A DNA stretch of 64,000 bases from Arcicella sp040387735 (GTDB lineage: Bacteria; Bacteroidota; Bacteroidia; Cytophagales; Spirosomataceae), in NCBI GenBank assembly GCA_040387735.1, contig JAZKDE010000027.1, positions 1-64,000 on the forward strand. Direction: 5' to 3'. Below are positions 46,532 to 55,279 of this stretch, in pieces. Positions within the stretch are counted from its first letter, which is position 1. Each line of letters starts with the position of its first letter. The notes beneath the pieces were generated by a model. The model was not told the origin of the DNA and made no database searches. It was given only the letters and a program-made list of their open reading frames with translations. Both the position numbers and the translations under genes were made by a program.

Positions 46532-47281
46532 TTATAGGATTTCTACTCCTCTATTGCGAAATCCTTTTAAAAGTTCATCCGACGGATTTAGGCTGGTAAC
46601 AAGATAGTCCAAATCCGAAAAATTACACACTTTATAGTTCTCTTCACGATTAATTTTTTCCTCCAAAACACAAGTAACAGTCTTCCTTGAAATATGCATC
46701 ATTTTCTGTTTCAGAATAGATTCTTCGTAATGTCTTATTGCCAAACCAGACTCAATACTGATGCTGTTTGTTCCCATAAAATATAAGTCAGCTTGAATGT
46801 GTTCTAAGTCTTGAATTGTCTTACTACCAATGGTAATTTGGTATCTTTTATAGAAAGAACCACCCAATAAAATAACCTCTACTTTTGGGTGTTCTGCAAG
46901 CACAGTTGCCAGATGGGGATTGTTAGTTACTACGGTAATTTCCAGATTCTTAGGAAGTTGTTCTGCAATGTAAAAATTTGTAGTACCACCATCCATTAAA
47001 ATGATTTTATTATTTTCAATCAGCTTTAATGCTTTTTTGGCAATGGTTACAAACTCCGTATTTACGATGCCCAAACCTTTGCTGGGTTTCATCAAAAGAT
47101 AAGAATGAGCGATGGCTCCCCCGTGAACTTTCTTTAAAAGCCCTCTGTCTTCTAACTCAATTACATCTCTGCGTACACTGTCGTAGGATACATTTAAAAT
47201 TTGTCCTAAATCAACTAAGGTTACTTTTTTATCCGTTCCTAATTTTTCTAAAATTAGTTGTTGGCGTTCTTCTTTTAACAT
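46532..47281 (-). CDS. DeoR/GlpR family transcription regulator
   Basis: A 249-aa regulator. The N-terminal DeoR HTH (residues about 5-57) reads RQQLILEKLGTDKKVTLVDLG then LNVSYDSVRRDVIELEDRGL and VHGGAIA. The C-terminal sugar-phosphate sensor domain (residues about 75-230) has the ligand motif MDGGTTNFYIAEQL and NNPHLATVLAEH. DeoR proteins usually repress sugar or nucleoside genes and let go when a phosphorylated sugar binds. No sugar operon is adjacent. A perfect 42-bp palindrome lies 42 bp upstream of its start, the obvious candidate for its own operator. Confidence 0.93.
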   Translation of the reverse strand: MLKEERQQLILEKLGTDKKVTLVDLGQILNVSYDSVRRDVIELEDRGLLKKVHGGAIAHSYLLMKPSKGLGIVNTEFVTIAKKALKLIENNKIILMDGGTTNFYIAEQLPKNLEITVVTNNPHLATVLAEHPKVEVILLGGSFYKRYQITIGSKTIQDLEHIQADLYFMGTNSISIESGLAIRHYEESILKQKMMHISRKTVTCVLEEKINREENYKVCNFSDLDYLVTSLNPSDELLKGFRNRGVEIL

Positions 47282-47322
47282 TTTCAGATAATTAATTGAG
47301 AGTACAATTTTTTATAAAAATA

Positions 47323-47364
47323 TTTACAAATTATTTTGCAAATATTTGCAAAATAATTTGTAAA
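47323..47364. promoter_or_regulatory. 42-bp perfect palindrome, likely DeoR-family operator
   Basis: The 21-bp arms 47323-47343 and 47344-47364 are exact reverse complements centred on ATTTGCAAAT-like sequence. A third, partial copy (TTTGCATAAATTTGTAT, 47375-47391) follows on the right. It lies upstream of the regulator gene and overlaps the -33 element of a plus-strand promoter. Confidence 0.75.
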
Positions 47365-47389
47365 ATACAAAAAAGTTTGCATAAATTTG
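47357..47389 (+). promoter_or_regulatory. Plus-strand promoter inside the palindrome
   Basis: TTTG (47357-47360), a 21-nt spacer and TAAATTTG (47382-47389) fit the Bacteroidota consensus. The -33 box lies in the right arm of the palindrome and the -7 box in the partial third copy, so binding of the regulator would block it. Confidence 0.55.
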
Positions 47390-47393
47390 TATC

Positions 47394-47540
47394 GTAATCA
47401 TTAACCATTTTTATAGTTAGTTAATTTATAAAGAATACGAGTACATTTTATTAGTTGAACGAGCGTTTAAATAATAAAAATTGTGTTTTGAAAGGTTGAA
47501 ATCGAAAGGGTACGACGTTTAAGTTTGTACTCTTTTTTTT
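47394..47540 (+). ncRNA. Candidate small RNA between the DeoR gene and fumC
   Basis: About 145 nt run from the expected start of the promoter above to a terminator-like hairpin (GGGTAC 47508-47513, GTACTC 47527-47532, then eight T). No ATG occurs in the stretch and no frame looks coding. It could also be a short leader transcript. Rho-independent end and promoter are seen; the RNA itself is inferred. Confidence 0.45.
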
Positions 47541-47622
47541 ATTTATATAGGTATTAGCAATCTATAATGCCCTGCACAAGATTATTTTACTACAAAGATA
47601 ATCTCCTATTCCGTTTCGTATT

Positions 47623-47630
47623 TACCTTTG
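47623..47630 (+). promoter_or_regulatory. fumC promoter -7 box
   Basis: TACCTTTG matches the TAnnTTTG consensus 37 bp before the fumC ATG and downstream of the small-RNA terminator, so fumC has its own promoter. Confidence 0.5.
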
Positions 47631-47667
47631 CGTCTGCAATTTAATTCATAATTTTTCAAATAGTATA

Positions 47668-49065
47668 ATGGAATATAGAATAGAAAAAGACACAATGGGT
47701 AAGGTGCAAGTACCTGCCAATGTTTATTGGGGTGCTCAAACCCAACGTTCAATCATGAATTTCCCAATCGCCCAGGACATTAACAAAATGCCAAAGGAGA
47801 TTATTCGTGCATTTGCTTACCTTAAAAAAGCCGCCGCTATCACTAATTTTGAAGCAGGAGTGTTACCAGAAGATAAAAAAAATCTTATTGGATTGGTTTG
47901 TGATGAAATTTTAGCAGGAAAATTAGACGACCAATTCCCATTGGTAGTTTGGCAAACAGGTTCGGGTACGCAGTCTAATATGAACTGTAACGAAGTTGTT
48001 GCGTACAGAGCTCATGTATTGAACGGTGGAAATTTGATGGACGATGTAAAATACGTTCATCCAAATGATGACGTTAATAAATCTCAGTCTTCAAATGATA
48101 CTTTTCCAACGGCAATGCACATTGCAGCGTACAAAATTTTGTTGGAAGTAACCATTCCTGGAATTACGAAGTTGAGAAATACATTGGATGCAAAAGCAAA
48201 GGAATTCAAAAATGTCGTAAAAATTGGTCGTACTCACTTTATGGATGCAACCCCTTTGACACTTGGACAGGAATTTTCTGGGTATGTTTCTCAGCTTGAC
48301 CACGGTTTGCGAGCTATCAATCACACATTGGCTCACCTTTCAGAATTAGCATTGGGTGGAACTGCGGTTGGAACCGGAATTAATACGCCAAAAGGTTATT
48401 CAGAAAATGTAGCGGCTCATATTGCTACTTTGACAGGTTTGCCTTTTATCACTGCCGAAAATAAATTTGAAGCATTAGCGGCTCACGATGCTATTGTAGA
48501 AGCTCACGGAGCGTTGAAAACCGTTGCGGTAAGCATGATGAAAATCGGAAATGATATTCGTATGTTATCGTCGGGTCCACGTTCTGGGATTGGTGAAATT
48601 CATATTCCTGATAATGAGCCAGGTTCGTCTATTATGCCAGGAAAAGTAAACCCTACGCAATGCGAGGCAATGACGATGGTTGCGGCTCAGGTAATGGGTA
48701 ATGATGTAACAATTGGTATTGGTGGTTCAATGGGACATTTTGAATTGAATGTTTTCAAACCAGTAATGATTTTTAACTTCTTGCATTCTGCTCGCCTGAT
48801 TGGTGATGTTTGTGTTTCATTCAACGATAAATGTGCTGAAGGAATTCAACCACTATACGCAAATATTCAAAAGCACGTAAACAACTCATTGATGTTGGTA
48901 ACAGCTTTAAATACGAAAATTGGCTATTATAAATCAGCCGAAATTGCTCAAACTGCTCACAAAAATGGCTCTACGTTGAAAGAAACAGCGATTGCCTTGG
49001 GATACTTAACGGCAGAAGAATTTGATGCTTGGGTGAAACCAGAAGAAATGGTTGGCGAAATTTAG
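47668..49065 (+). CDS. fumC: Class II fumarate hydratase
   Basis: A 465-aa class II fumarase of normal length. The superfamily signature GSSIMPGKVNPTQCEA (residues about 317-332) and the substrate motifs TGSGTQSNMNCNEV, SSNDTFPTAMHIAA and KIGRTHFMDATPLTLGQE are all present, the latter carrying the catalytic His. It interconverts fumarate and malate in the citric acid cycle. It has its own promoter and a strong terminator. The class II type is oxygen-stable and iron-free. Confidence 0.97.
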   Translation: MEYRIEKDTMGKVQVPANVYWGAQTQRSIMNFPIAQDINKMPKEIIRAFAYLKKAAAITNFEAGVLPEDKKNLIGLVCDEILAGKLDDQFPLVVWQTGSGTQSNMNCNEVVAYRAHVLNGGNLMDDVKYVHPNDDVNKSQSSNDTFPTAMHIAAYKILLEVTIPGITKLRNTLDAKAKEFKNVVKIGRTHFMDATPLTLGQEFSGYVSQLDHGLRAINHTLAHLSELALGGTAVGTGINTPKGYSENVAAHIATLTGLPFITAENKFEALAAHDAIVEAHGALKTVAVSMMKIGNDIRMLSSGPRSGIGEIHIPDNEPGSSIMPGKVNPTQCEAMTMVAAQVMGNDVTIGIGGSMGHFELNVFKPVMIFNFLHSARLIGDVCVSFNDKCAEGIQPLYANIQKHVNNSLMLVTALNTKIGYYKSAEIAQTAHKNGSTLKETAIALGYLTAEEFDAWVKPEEMVGEI

Positions 49066-49093
49066 GATCACCAAACTTCGATAAGTAAGTATT

Positions 49094-49130
49094 AAAAAGG
49101 GTCAAGGAAATGAATTCCTTGACCCTTTTT
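49094..49130. terminator. Bidirectional terminator
   Basis: A perfect 16-bp stem AAAAAGGGTCAAGGAA/TTCCTTGACCCTTTTT with a 5-nt loop lies between fumC and the convergent DUF4105 gene. Confidence 0.92.
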
Positions 49131-49132
49131 AT

Positions 49133-50416
49133 TTAGCTGTCTATACCTTGTTCATGTTCATAATGAATAACTTCCAGTTTTCGACCTTTGATAATCTTAC
49201 GAAATTTCGCTTGTGTCATGCGATGTTCACGTTCAAATCCTGCGTGATAAAAAGCTCTTATAAATAATGCTAAAACTAATGGAACAGTATCAAATGAATA
49301 TTGAATGATGTAAAAAAGTCCCATCGCAATCATTAATCCAACCAGAATAAAATAGTATCCATACCAATAATCAACAACTCCTTTTTTCTCTGAAAGTAAG
49401 AAAATAATGGGTAAATGAAGTGGTAAAGCCCAAAGTAGATTTTTATTATAAGCGGTCACATCGTGGTCAGTTCCAAACCACAAATACAGTAATACCCAAC
49501 CCAAAATACCCATTAATCCAAATAGAACTTTGTCATATAAGTACCCTTTTCTGCGTTTTTTCCAGTCTGTAAAGGTAGCATATATCGTAAATAATAAAAC
49601 CAAAAGAAACCAAAAACGTGGTGTTAGGAAAAAAGATGGTTCATCGTCAACGGGAGTTGTTGGGTATAAATTCTGCGTGCTTTTTACGAAATAATAAACG
49701 TGATGGTTTGACATTCTTTTGGCTGCCGCCATACTTTTTTGTAAATTTTCTGGTAAATAGCAAGCCTCAAATTGTAGTATTCTTTTATCAGCGGGAGCTC
49801 CTAAAGCGGCATTCATCCCCACTGCTGCCCAATAATGGTGTTTGCGTTGTAAACACTTATTCATCCACTGACGATACGTGCTGTCATTCATCGCTGGTAA
49901 ATTGTGTAAATGTACACTATCTGTACAAGCCAACATCAGAGCATCACGAATGCGAGTAGAGCAATTGTCGTAGAAAAATTTATACATATAATTTCTCGTT
50001 TGAGGATTATTGTAGGTCTTTTCTAAGTTATCATAAATCAATTGTTTTTGACCAATGCCCAAACTCATAACTTGCTCGGTCATATTTCGATTATGCTTTT
50101 GATAATATTCTTGATAAGCATACAACGGAGCGTAAGACATTTGATAGGGCAATTGTCCACGAACAAATTTCCAGTAAAAATTCTCTGTATTGTAATCATA
50201 ACCCCCAAAATTATAGGCTTTGTCTATGCCATTTGAAGGGTCATAAATCCACAGAAGTGTGTGTCCAAAAGAATCGTTTAGTTCATCACCGGGGGCTACC
50301 GTTATGAGACTAACTTTGGTGCTTTCGGAAAGTTTTTGAGCGTATAAAGTAGTTTGAAAGAGAAGCAGTAATATGCTTAAAGTAATAAATTTTGGTATAA
50401 AGTTTAGGTATTTCAT
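49133..50416 (-). CDS. DUF4105 (Lnb N-terminal periplasmic domain) membrane protein
   Basis: A 427-aa protein with a signal peptide (residues 1-26, ending LYAQ). The periplasmic DUF4105 domain spans residues about 35-250 and has a GHTLLWIYD motif, the YNFGGYDYN motif and the NCSTRIRDAL motif, which give a papain-like Cys/His pair. Five or so membrane helices follow (residues about 265-400). The domain is the same as the N-terminal part of Lnb-type lipoprotein N-acyltransferases, but the role in Bacteroidota is not settled. It is upstream-spaced 47 bp from rsmI on the same strand. Confidence 0.85.
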   Translation of the reverse strand: MKYLNFIPKFITLSILLLLFQTTLYAQKLSESTKVSLITVAPGDELNDSFGHTLLWIYDPSNGIDKAYNFGGYDYNTENFYWKFVRGQLPYQMSYAPLYAYQEYYQKHNRNMTEQVMSLGIGQKQLIYDNLEKTYNNPQTRNYMYKFFYDNCSTRIRDALMLACTDSVHLHNLPAMNDSTYRQWMNKCLQRKHHYWAAVGMNAALGAPADKRILQFEACYLPENLQKSMAAAKRMSNHHVYYFVKSTQNLYPTTPVDDEPSFFLTPRFWFLLVLLFTIYATFTDWKKRRKGYLYDKVLFGLMGILGWVLLYLWFGTDHDVTAYNKNLLWALPLHLPIIFLLSEKKGVVDYWYGYYFILVGLMIAMGLFYIIQYSFDTVPLVLALFIRAFYHAGFEREHRMTQAKFRKIIKGRKLEVIHYEHEQGIDS

Positions 50417-50463
50417 GAATTAGATATGGCTTTGTGTTATTTACACCACTAAAATAACAATTT

Positions 50464-51138
50464 TTAGTCTTTTCCAGCCACAATAATGACAATTTCTCCT
50501 TTTATTGTGTTCGGATTTAATTGATAATGCGTTAAGATTTCTAATAAAGTTCCTCTTCTATTTTCTTCAAATATTTTTGTTAATTCACGAGAAACACACG
50601 CTTGTCGGTCTGTGCCAAGGTATTCTCCTAATTGTTCAAGTGTTTTTAGTAAACGGTGCGGCGATTCATAAAAAATGATAGTTCGCTCTTCTTCTACTAA
50701 ATTTTTCAAACGGGTTTGTCGTCCTTTTTTATGCGGAAGAAATCCTTCAAAAGTAAAGCGGTCAGCGGGTAAACCCGAATTCACCAAAGCAGGTACAAAA
50801 GCCGTTGCTCCTGGCAAACACTCCACTTCTACTCCTTGCTTGAGGCATTCTCTTACCAATAAAAAACCAGGGTCAGAAATGGCAGGAGTTCCTGCATCAG
50901 AAACTAATGCCAAAACTTTTCCTTCTTTCAATAATTTGATAATTCCCTGCGTTCCGTGATGCTCGTTGTGGGCATGATGGGCGTATAAAGGCTTATTGAT
51001 GCCTAAATGTTTGAGTAAAACACCAGAATTCCGAGTGTCTTCGGCCAAAATAGCATCAACTGATTGCAGGACTTTAATGGCCCTCAGCGTAATATCATCA
51101 AGATTGCCAATGGGCGTGGGTACTAAATAAAGTTTCAT
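50464..51138 (-). CDS. rsmI: 16S rRNA 2'-O-ribose C1402 methyltransferase
   Basis: A 224-aa tetrapyrrole-methylase-fold enzyme. The RsmI signatures are LYLVPTPIGNLDDITLRAIK, AEDTRNSG, SDAGTPAISDPG and VECLPGATAFVPALVNSGLP. It methylates the ribose of C1402 in 16S rRNA and so tunes decoding in the P site. It overlaps the preceding pterin dehydratase gene by 4 bp (51135-51138), which suggests translational coupling. The length is normal, though the family's optional C-terminal domain is absent. Confidence 0.95.
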   Translation of the reverse strand: MKLYLVPTPIGNLDDITLRAIKVLQSVDAILAEDTRNSGVLLKHLGINKPLYAHHAHNEHHGTQGIIKLLKEGKVLALVSDAGTPAISDPGFLLVRECLKQGVEVECLPGATAFVPALVNSGLPADRFTFEGFLPHKKGRQTRLKNLVEEERTIIFYESPHRLLKTLEQLGEYLGTDRQACVSRELTKIFEENRRGTLLEILTHYQLNPNTIKGEIVIIVAGKD

Positions 51139-51368
51139 TTTAATAATTTATCAATCGCAGCGGCAAGTTTTACGTCTTTTTCCGTTACGATATTTCCTGC
51201 ATCGTGCGTATTGAGTTCGATATTTACGGTATTATAAACATTTGACCACCATGGATGATGATCATGCTTTTCGGCTAAAATGGCAACTCTGGTCATAAAA
51301 CCAAAGGCTTCCGAAAAGTCATTGAACTCAAAAGTTCTCTTCAGTTTATTGTCTTCTTCTTTCCACAT
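51135..51368 (-). CDS. 4a-hydroxytetrahydrobiopterin (pterin carbinolamine) dehydratase
   Basis: A 77-aa protein with the dehydratase motif HDHHPWWSNVYNTVNIEL (residues about 35-52), which holds the catalytic histidines, and the typical GFMTRVAILAEK helix. It dehydrates 4a-carbinolamine pterin to recycle the cofactor of aromatic amino-acid hydroxylases; no such hydroxylase is nearby. It is slightly shorter than usual but complete. It overlaps rsmI by 4 bp. Confidence 0.9.
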   Translation of the reverse strand: MWKEEDNKLKRTFEFNDFSEAFGFMTRVAILAEKHDHHPWWSNVYNTVNIELNTHDAGNIVTEKDVKLAAAIDKLLK

Positions 51369-51540
51369 GATACTTTAGATTAATTTGTTAAATGAATTTT
51401 TAAGCGAAATGGCTTAAAATATTTTAAAATTATATTACAAACAATTAAAATTTATCTGGTTAGTGGTAACAATTATTGAAGTGGTTTGATTTGAATTTTC
51501 TAAAATTACGCCGTTTTGAGTCATTTTACAACAAATAAAA

Positions 51541-51580
51541 ATCCGCAGGAAATCTTTTGTGCTTTAGAATTCCTGCGGAT
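51541..51580 (-). terminator. Terminator after the GH5-like gene
   Basis: An 11-bp GC-containing stem ATCCGCAGGAA/TTCCTGCGGAT with an 18-nt loop lies 20 bp after the stop of the hydrolase gene, followed on the minus strand by a T-rich run. The 51369-51540 stretch shows nothing else. Confidence 0.75.
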
Positions 51581-51599
51581 GGATATATTTATTGAGATT

Positions 51600-52643
51600 T
51601 TACTTTTTCTGAGTTGCCATTTTTATCGCATCAACTTCTGCTTGTTTGTAGATTGAACCGTCGGTCCTGAAAATATCATGAAACCATAACTTAGGCTCTT
51701 CACCGTTAGGTAATGGTTCGTCCCAAGCGTAAATTGTATTGGTTTTTCCTTTCACAAGTCCCCAATTAATTGCTCCAACTTTATATTTTGCAAAAACGGG
51801 TAAACACGTTTCAAATGTACTTTTGTGTTTACGAGCCATGTATTCTGTACAAATGACTGGACGTTTGTACGTTTCTTGAAAACCTTTAATTGCTTTTTCA
51901 AGATTTTCGGGAGTGCTATAATTATGGAACGTAATTACGTCTGAATTGTTCAGCATAAATTCATTACTCATCGGGTGGTCGTGCCACCAACCCGCTGTAA
52001 TCGGCTGTGAAGGTTTCGCCGCTCTTGCCCATTCAAACGATTTTTTCAATAAAGGCATGACGGCATCCATATAACCCGAATTTGATGGTTCATTGAAAAT
52101 ATCCCAAATTATTACTCGGTTGTCATTGGCGAATGCTCCGATAATTCCTTTAGTATAATCTTCCAATTTTCCCCAAGTTCTCGAGTCAAATAGCATTTTT
52201 GTTCCTGGACATCTCGCCCATCCCGAATTATGGATTCCGATTTTAGGCTCCATTTGTTTGCCTGCTTTTGGGTCGTCATTCCAACATGAATCATACAAAA
52301 CAAACATAATTTTAATGTGATGTTTATCCGCAATCGTAAGAAATTCGTTAATTCTTTTTAGAAAACCGGCTTTGTCTGTTTCGTACGGAATATTATGTAA
52401 AAAAACTCTCATAATATTCATGCCCAAACCTTCCGCCCAACCCAATTCACGGTCAATTGTAACGGGATCAAAAGTCTCGGCTTGCCACATTTCAAGTTCA
52501 TTAATGGCAGTACTTGGAATGAAATTCGCTCCGACCAAAAGTGGTTGTTTAGCATACCAATTATTTGCTTTTTCAGTCGTCCAACGTTGGGCATTTGCTT
52601 GTAAAGCACTGATTAATAAGCATAATACAATAATTTTTTTCAT
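51600..52643 (-). CDS. Exported glycoside hydrolase, GH5/clan GH-A type
   Basis: A 347-aa protein with a signal peptide (residues 1-18, ending ANAQ). It has a TIM-barrel glycosidase pattern: LLVGANFIPSTA, AEGLGMNIMRVFLHNI, the acid/base Glu in IWDIFNEPSNSG (residues about 182-193) and the nucleophile Glu in PVICTEYMARK. Database neighbours are usually called cellulase or 1,4-beta-xylanase, but the substrate is unproven. It lies on the same strand just downstream of galT and galK, so a galactose-containing glycan is a plausible target. Confidence 0.85.
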   Translation of the reverse strand: MKKIIVLCLLISALQANAQRWTTEKANNWYAKQPLLVGANFIPSTAINELEMWQAETFDPVTIDRELGWAEGLGMNIMRVFLHNIPYETDKAGFLKRINEFLTIADKHHIKIMFVLYDSCWNDDPKAGKQMEPKIGIHNSGWARCPGTKMLFDSRTWGKLEDYTKGIIGAFANDNRVIIWDIFNEPSNSGYMDAVMPLLKKSFEWARAAKPSQPITAGWWHDHPMSNEFMLNNSDVITFHNYSTPENLEKAIKGFQETYKRPVICTEYMARKHKSTFETCLPVFAKYKVGAINWGLVKGKTNTIYAWDEPLPNGEEPKLWFHDIFRTDGSIYKQAEVDAIKMATQKK

Positions 52644-52781
52644 TAGTTGAGTATTTGAAATTGTTGAAAAGATGTATGGAAGTTATTCTTTTGAAGGATA
52701 ATGTCCATATATTTCTGAATAGAGAATCTTTGCATCAAAAATTATTTTGTTCAAAGATTAATATAAAATTTATCTAAACTG

Positions 52782-53828
52782 TCATTCTTTACATTTGTAA
52801 TGAATTTCGCTTAAATTTCTCAGTTGTTCTGCTGCTCTTTCGGGCGTAATATCTCTCTGTGGATTTGCCAATAATTCGTAGCCAACCATGAATTTTTTAA
52901 CCGTTGCCGAACGTAATAACGGAGGAAAAAAATGAATATGCCAATGCCAACCTTCCGGATTTTCGGCTTGAGTGGGTGCTTGGTGAATCCCCGCTGAATA
53001 GGGAAATGAAGTACTAAAAAGATTGTCGTAGCGAGTTGTCAGTCGTCTAACAATATCGGCTAAATCGTCTTTCTCATTTTCGGTCATTTCTGAAATATAC
53101 GGCATTGGTCTTTTAGGAATCAAAAGGGTTTCAAATGGCCAAATTGCCCAAAAAGGAACAACAACTAAGAAATTATCATTTTCAAGGACAATTCGCTCTT
53201 TTTCAGTTAATTCCAATTGAACATAGTCTTCTAAAAGTGTTTTTTTATAGGTCCTGAAATAGACTTTTTGATTTTTAGTTTCTTTTATAATTTCTACTGG
53301 AATATTGCTCGAAGCCCAAATTTGCCCGTGCGGATGCGGATTGGAACAGCCCATAATTTCGCCCTTATTTTCAAAAATCTGAACGTAATTTATTTCTTTT
53401 CGCTGACGAAAATCTTCAAATTCTGAAATCCAAGTATCTACTACTTTTCGAATTTCGGGTGTTTTCATTTCTGCCAAAGTCAAATCATGACGGGGCGAAA
53501 AACAAATAACTCTACATTCCCCTTTTACACTTTCGGCTTTCAATAAATTATGCTTCTTGATTTCTCCACTGGGTACATCCGACTGCAATGCGGCAAAGTC
53601 ATTTTGAAAAACGTAAGTGTCTGAATAATCTGGATTTACTTCGCCATTTGCCCGTGTATTTTCCGCACATAAATAGCAAGAAGGGTCATGTTGCGGACGA
53701 GAATCTTTGACAATATCTTCTGTTTTGCCTTGCCACGGACGTTTGGTACGGTGCGGAGAAACCATAACCCAGTCGCCTGTGAGTGGATTTTGTCTGATAT
53801 GAGAATGTTCGTTAAAATCGAAAGTCAT
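52782..53828 (-). CDS. galT: UDP-glucose--hexose-1-phosphate uridylyltransferase
   Basis: A 348-aa Leloir-pathway enzyme. The active-site HxHxQ motif is in SNPHPHGQIWA (residues about 162-172), with the covalent His; the N-terminal RQNPLTGDWVMVSPHR and the zinc-site CYLCAEN are also typical. The second GWHWHIHFFPP motif binds metal. It exchanges galactose-1-phosphate with UDP-glucose. It sits 143 bp downstream of galK on the same strand and upstream of the GH5-like gene, a galactose-use operon. Confidence 0.97.
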   Translation of the reverse strand: MTFDFNEHSHIRQNPLTGDWVMVSPHRTKRPWQGKTEDIVKDSRPQHDPSCYLCAENTRANGEVNPDYSDTYVFQNDFAALQSDVPSGEIKKHNLLKAESVKGECRVICFSPRHDLTLAEMKTPEIRKVVDTWISEFEDFRQRKEINYVQIFENKGEIMGCSNPHPHGQIWASSNIPVEIIKETKNQKVYFRTYKKTLLEDYVQLELTEKERIVLENDNFLVVVPFWAIWPFETLLIPKRPMPYISEMTENEKDDLADIVRRLTTRYDNLFSTSFPYSAGIHQAPTQAENPEGWHWHIHFFPPLLRSATVKKFMVGYELLANPQRDITPERAAEQLRNLSEIHYKCKE

Positions 53829-53971
53829 GTTTTTAGAGAATAATTGATAGAGAATAATTAATAGAGAATCACTATTTTCTACTAATTATACTGAAAATAT
53901 TTATGGCATTTTAATCCAAGGATACGGGGTGATTTATTGATTATCAAAATGTTAGTCTGTTCGATTTTCCC

Positions 53972-55138
53972 TTATAATGCAATTATCTCCGTTCCGTTTG
54001 CCGTGACAACGCTGTACATTTTTAGTTTTACGCCAGTTTCTTGTTCATAACTGACTGATAGTTTGGCATATAGGTCATCAATTGCATCGGCTTTAATCAA
54101 ATTTATCGTGCAACCTCCGAAACCTCCGCCCATCATTCTCGAACCCAAAACGGATGGTTCGTGCCAAACTGCATCTACCAAAAAGTCTAATTCTTTACAA
54201 CTTACTTCGTATAAATGGCGTAAACCTTCGTGAGTTGCGGTCATGTTTATACCAAAATCTTGAAGATTTCCTACTTGCAAATCTTCGCAAGCCGTAAGCA
54301 TTCGTTGGTTTTCTTCAATAACGTATTGACAACGATTATAAACCACAGGATTTAATTGACTCCGACTCGACTGTAACCAAGCGGAAGGAACTTGACTTAA
54401 ATTCTGAACTGATTTGTCAAAGTGTTTTCTGAAAAAAGCTAAACCTTCTTCACATTGCAAGCGACGTACATTGTACTCAGAATCCACTAAATTGTGTTTT
54501 ACACCCGTATCAAAAAGTACAATTTTATAGTCACCAAGATTTAATGGAAAGTATTGATAATCAAGTGTTTCACAGTTTAATTGTAAAACATGATTTTCTT
54601 TTCCGTGAATACTGGCAAACATATCCATAATGCCACATTTTACGCCAATAAATTCATTTTCAGCTTGTTGGACTAATAAAGCAAGTTCCTTTCTATTCAA
54701 ACCTAAACCATTCATTTCATTAATGGCAAAAGCCACTGCACTTTCCAAAGCGGCCGAAGATGACAATCCAGAACCGATTGGAATATCACCCGCCAAAATG
54801 CAATTAAAGGGAAGAACTGATAAGCCTCTTTTGTGAAATTGCTCAACAACTCCCAAAATGTAATCCGCCCAACGATGCTGAGGAAGTGGTTTGAAAACAC
54901 CAAAACGGATGTCAACCGAATCGTCAAAATCTATTGAAATCCATTTGCCCGTTTCTGCATTAGAAGGAGCAATTGCCAAATAAGTAGATTTATCAATGGC
55001 AGCAGGAAGCACCAAACCGCCGTTATAATCAACGTGTTCACCGATTAGATTAACTCTTCCAGATGACCTAACGAGAGTTGGTTCTGTACTGAAATGATCA
55101 ATATAACGTTGTTTTATTTTTTCTGGAAGTGGATTCAT
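53972..55138 (-). CDS. galK: Galactokinase
   Basis: The protein is 388 aa from the ATG at 55138; a TTG two codons upstream is less likely. The GHMP-kinase motifs are all present: the galactokinase signature GRVNLIGEHVDYNGG (residues about 27-41), the ATP loop IPIGSGLSSSAALE (residues about 122-135) and the C-terminal MMGGGFGGCTINL. It phosphorylates galactose to galactose-1-phosphate, which feeds GalT. The spacer to galT holds AGAGAATAATT-type repeats. A divergent AraC regulator gene starts 141 bp away. Confidence 0.97.
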   Translation of the reverse strand: MNPLPEKIKQRYIDHFSTEPTLVRSSGRVNLIGEHVDYNGGLVLPAAIDKSTYLAIAPSNAETGKWISIDFDDSVDIRFGVFKPLPQHRWADYILGVVEQFHKRGLSVLPFNCILAGDIPIGSGLSSSAALESAVAFAINEMNGLGLNRKELALLVQQAENEFIGVKCGIMDMFASIHGKENHVLQLNCETLDYQYFPLNLGDYKIVLFDTGVKHNLVDSEYNVRRLQCEEGLAFFRKHFDKSVQNLSQVPSAWLQSSRSQLNPVVYNRCQYVIEENQRMLTACEDLQVGNLQDFGINMTATHEGLRHLYEVSCKELDFLVDAVWHEPSVLGSRMMGGGFGGCTINLIKADAIDDLYAKLSVSYEQETGVKLKMYSVVTANGTEIIAL

Positions 55139-55279
55139 TATCAATTAAAAATATATAATTTTATGATTGGGAGAAATCGTTTTTTTACCTAAGAATGTTT
55201 TCTGATTTGATTATACAAAGTTTTTTAAAATTTCAGAGGAATAAAAATAGTAAAAATTCTGAAAAAGATAGATAATTTT

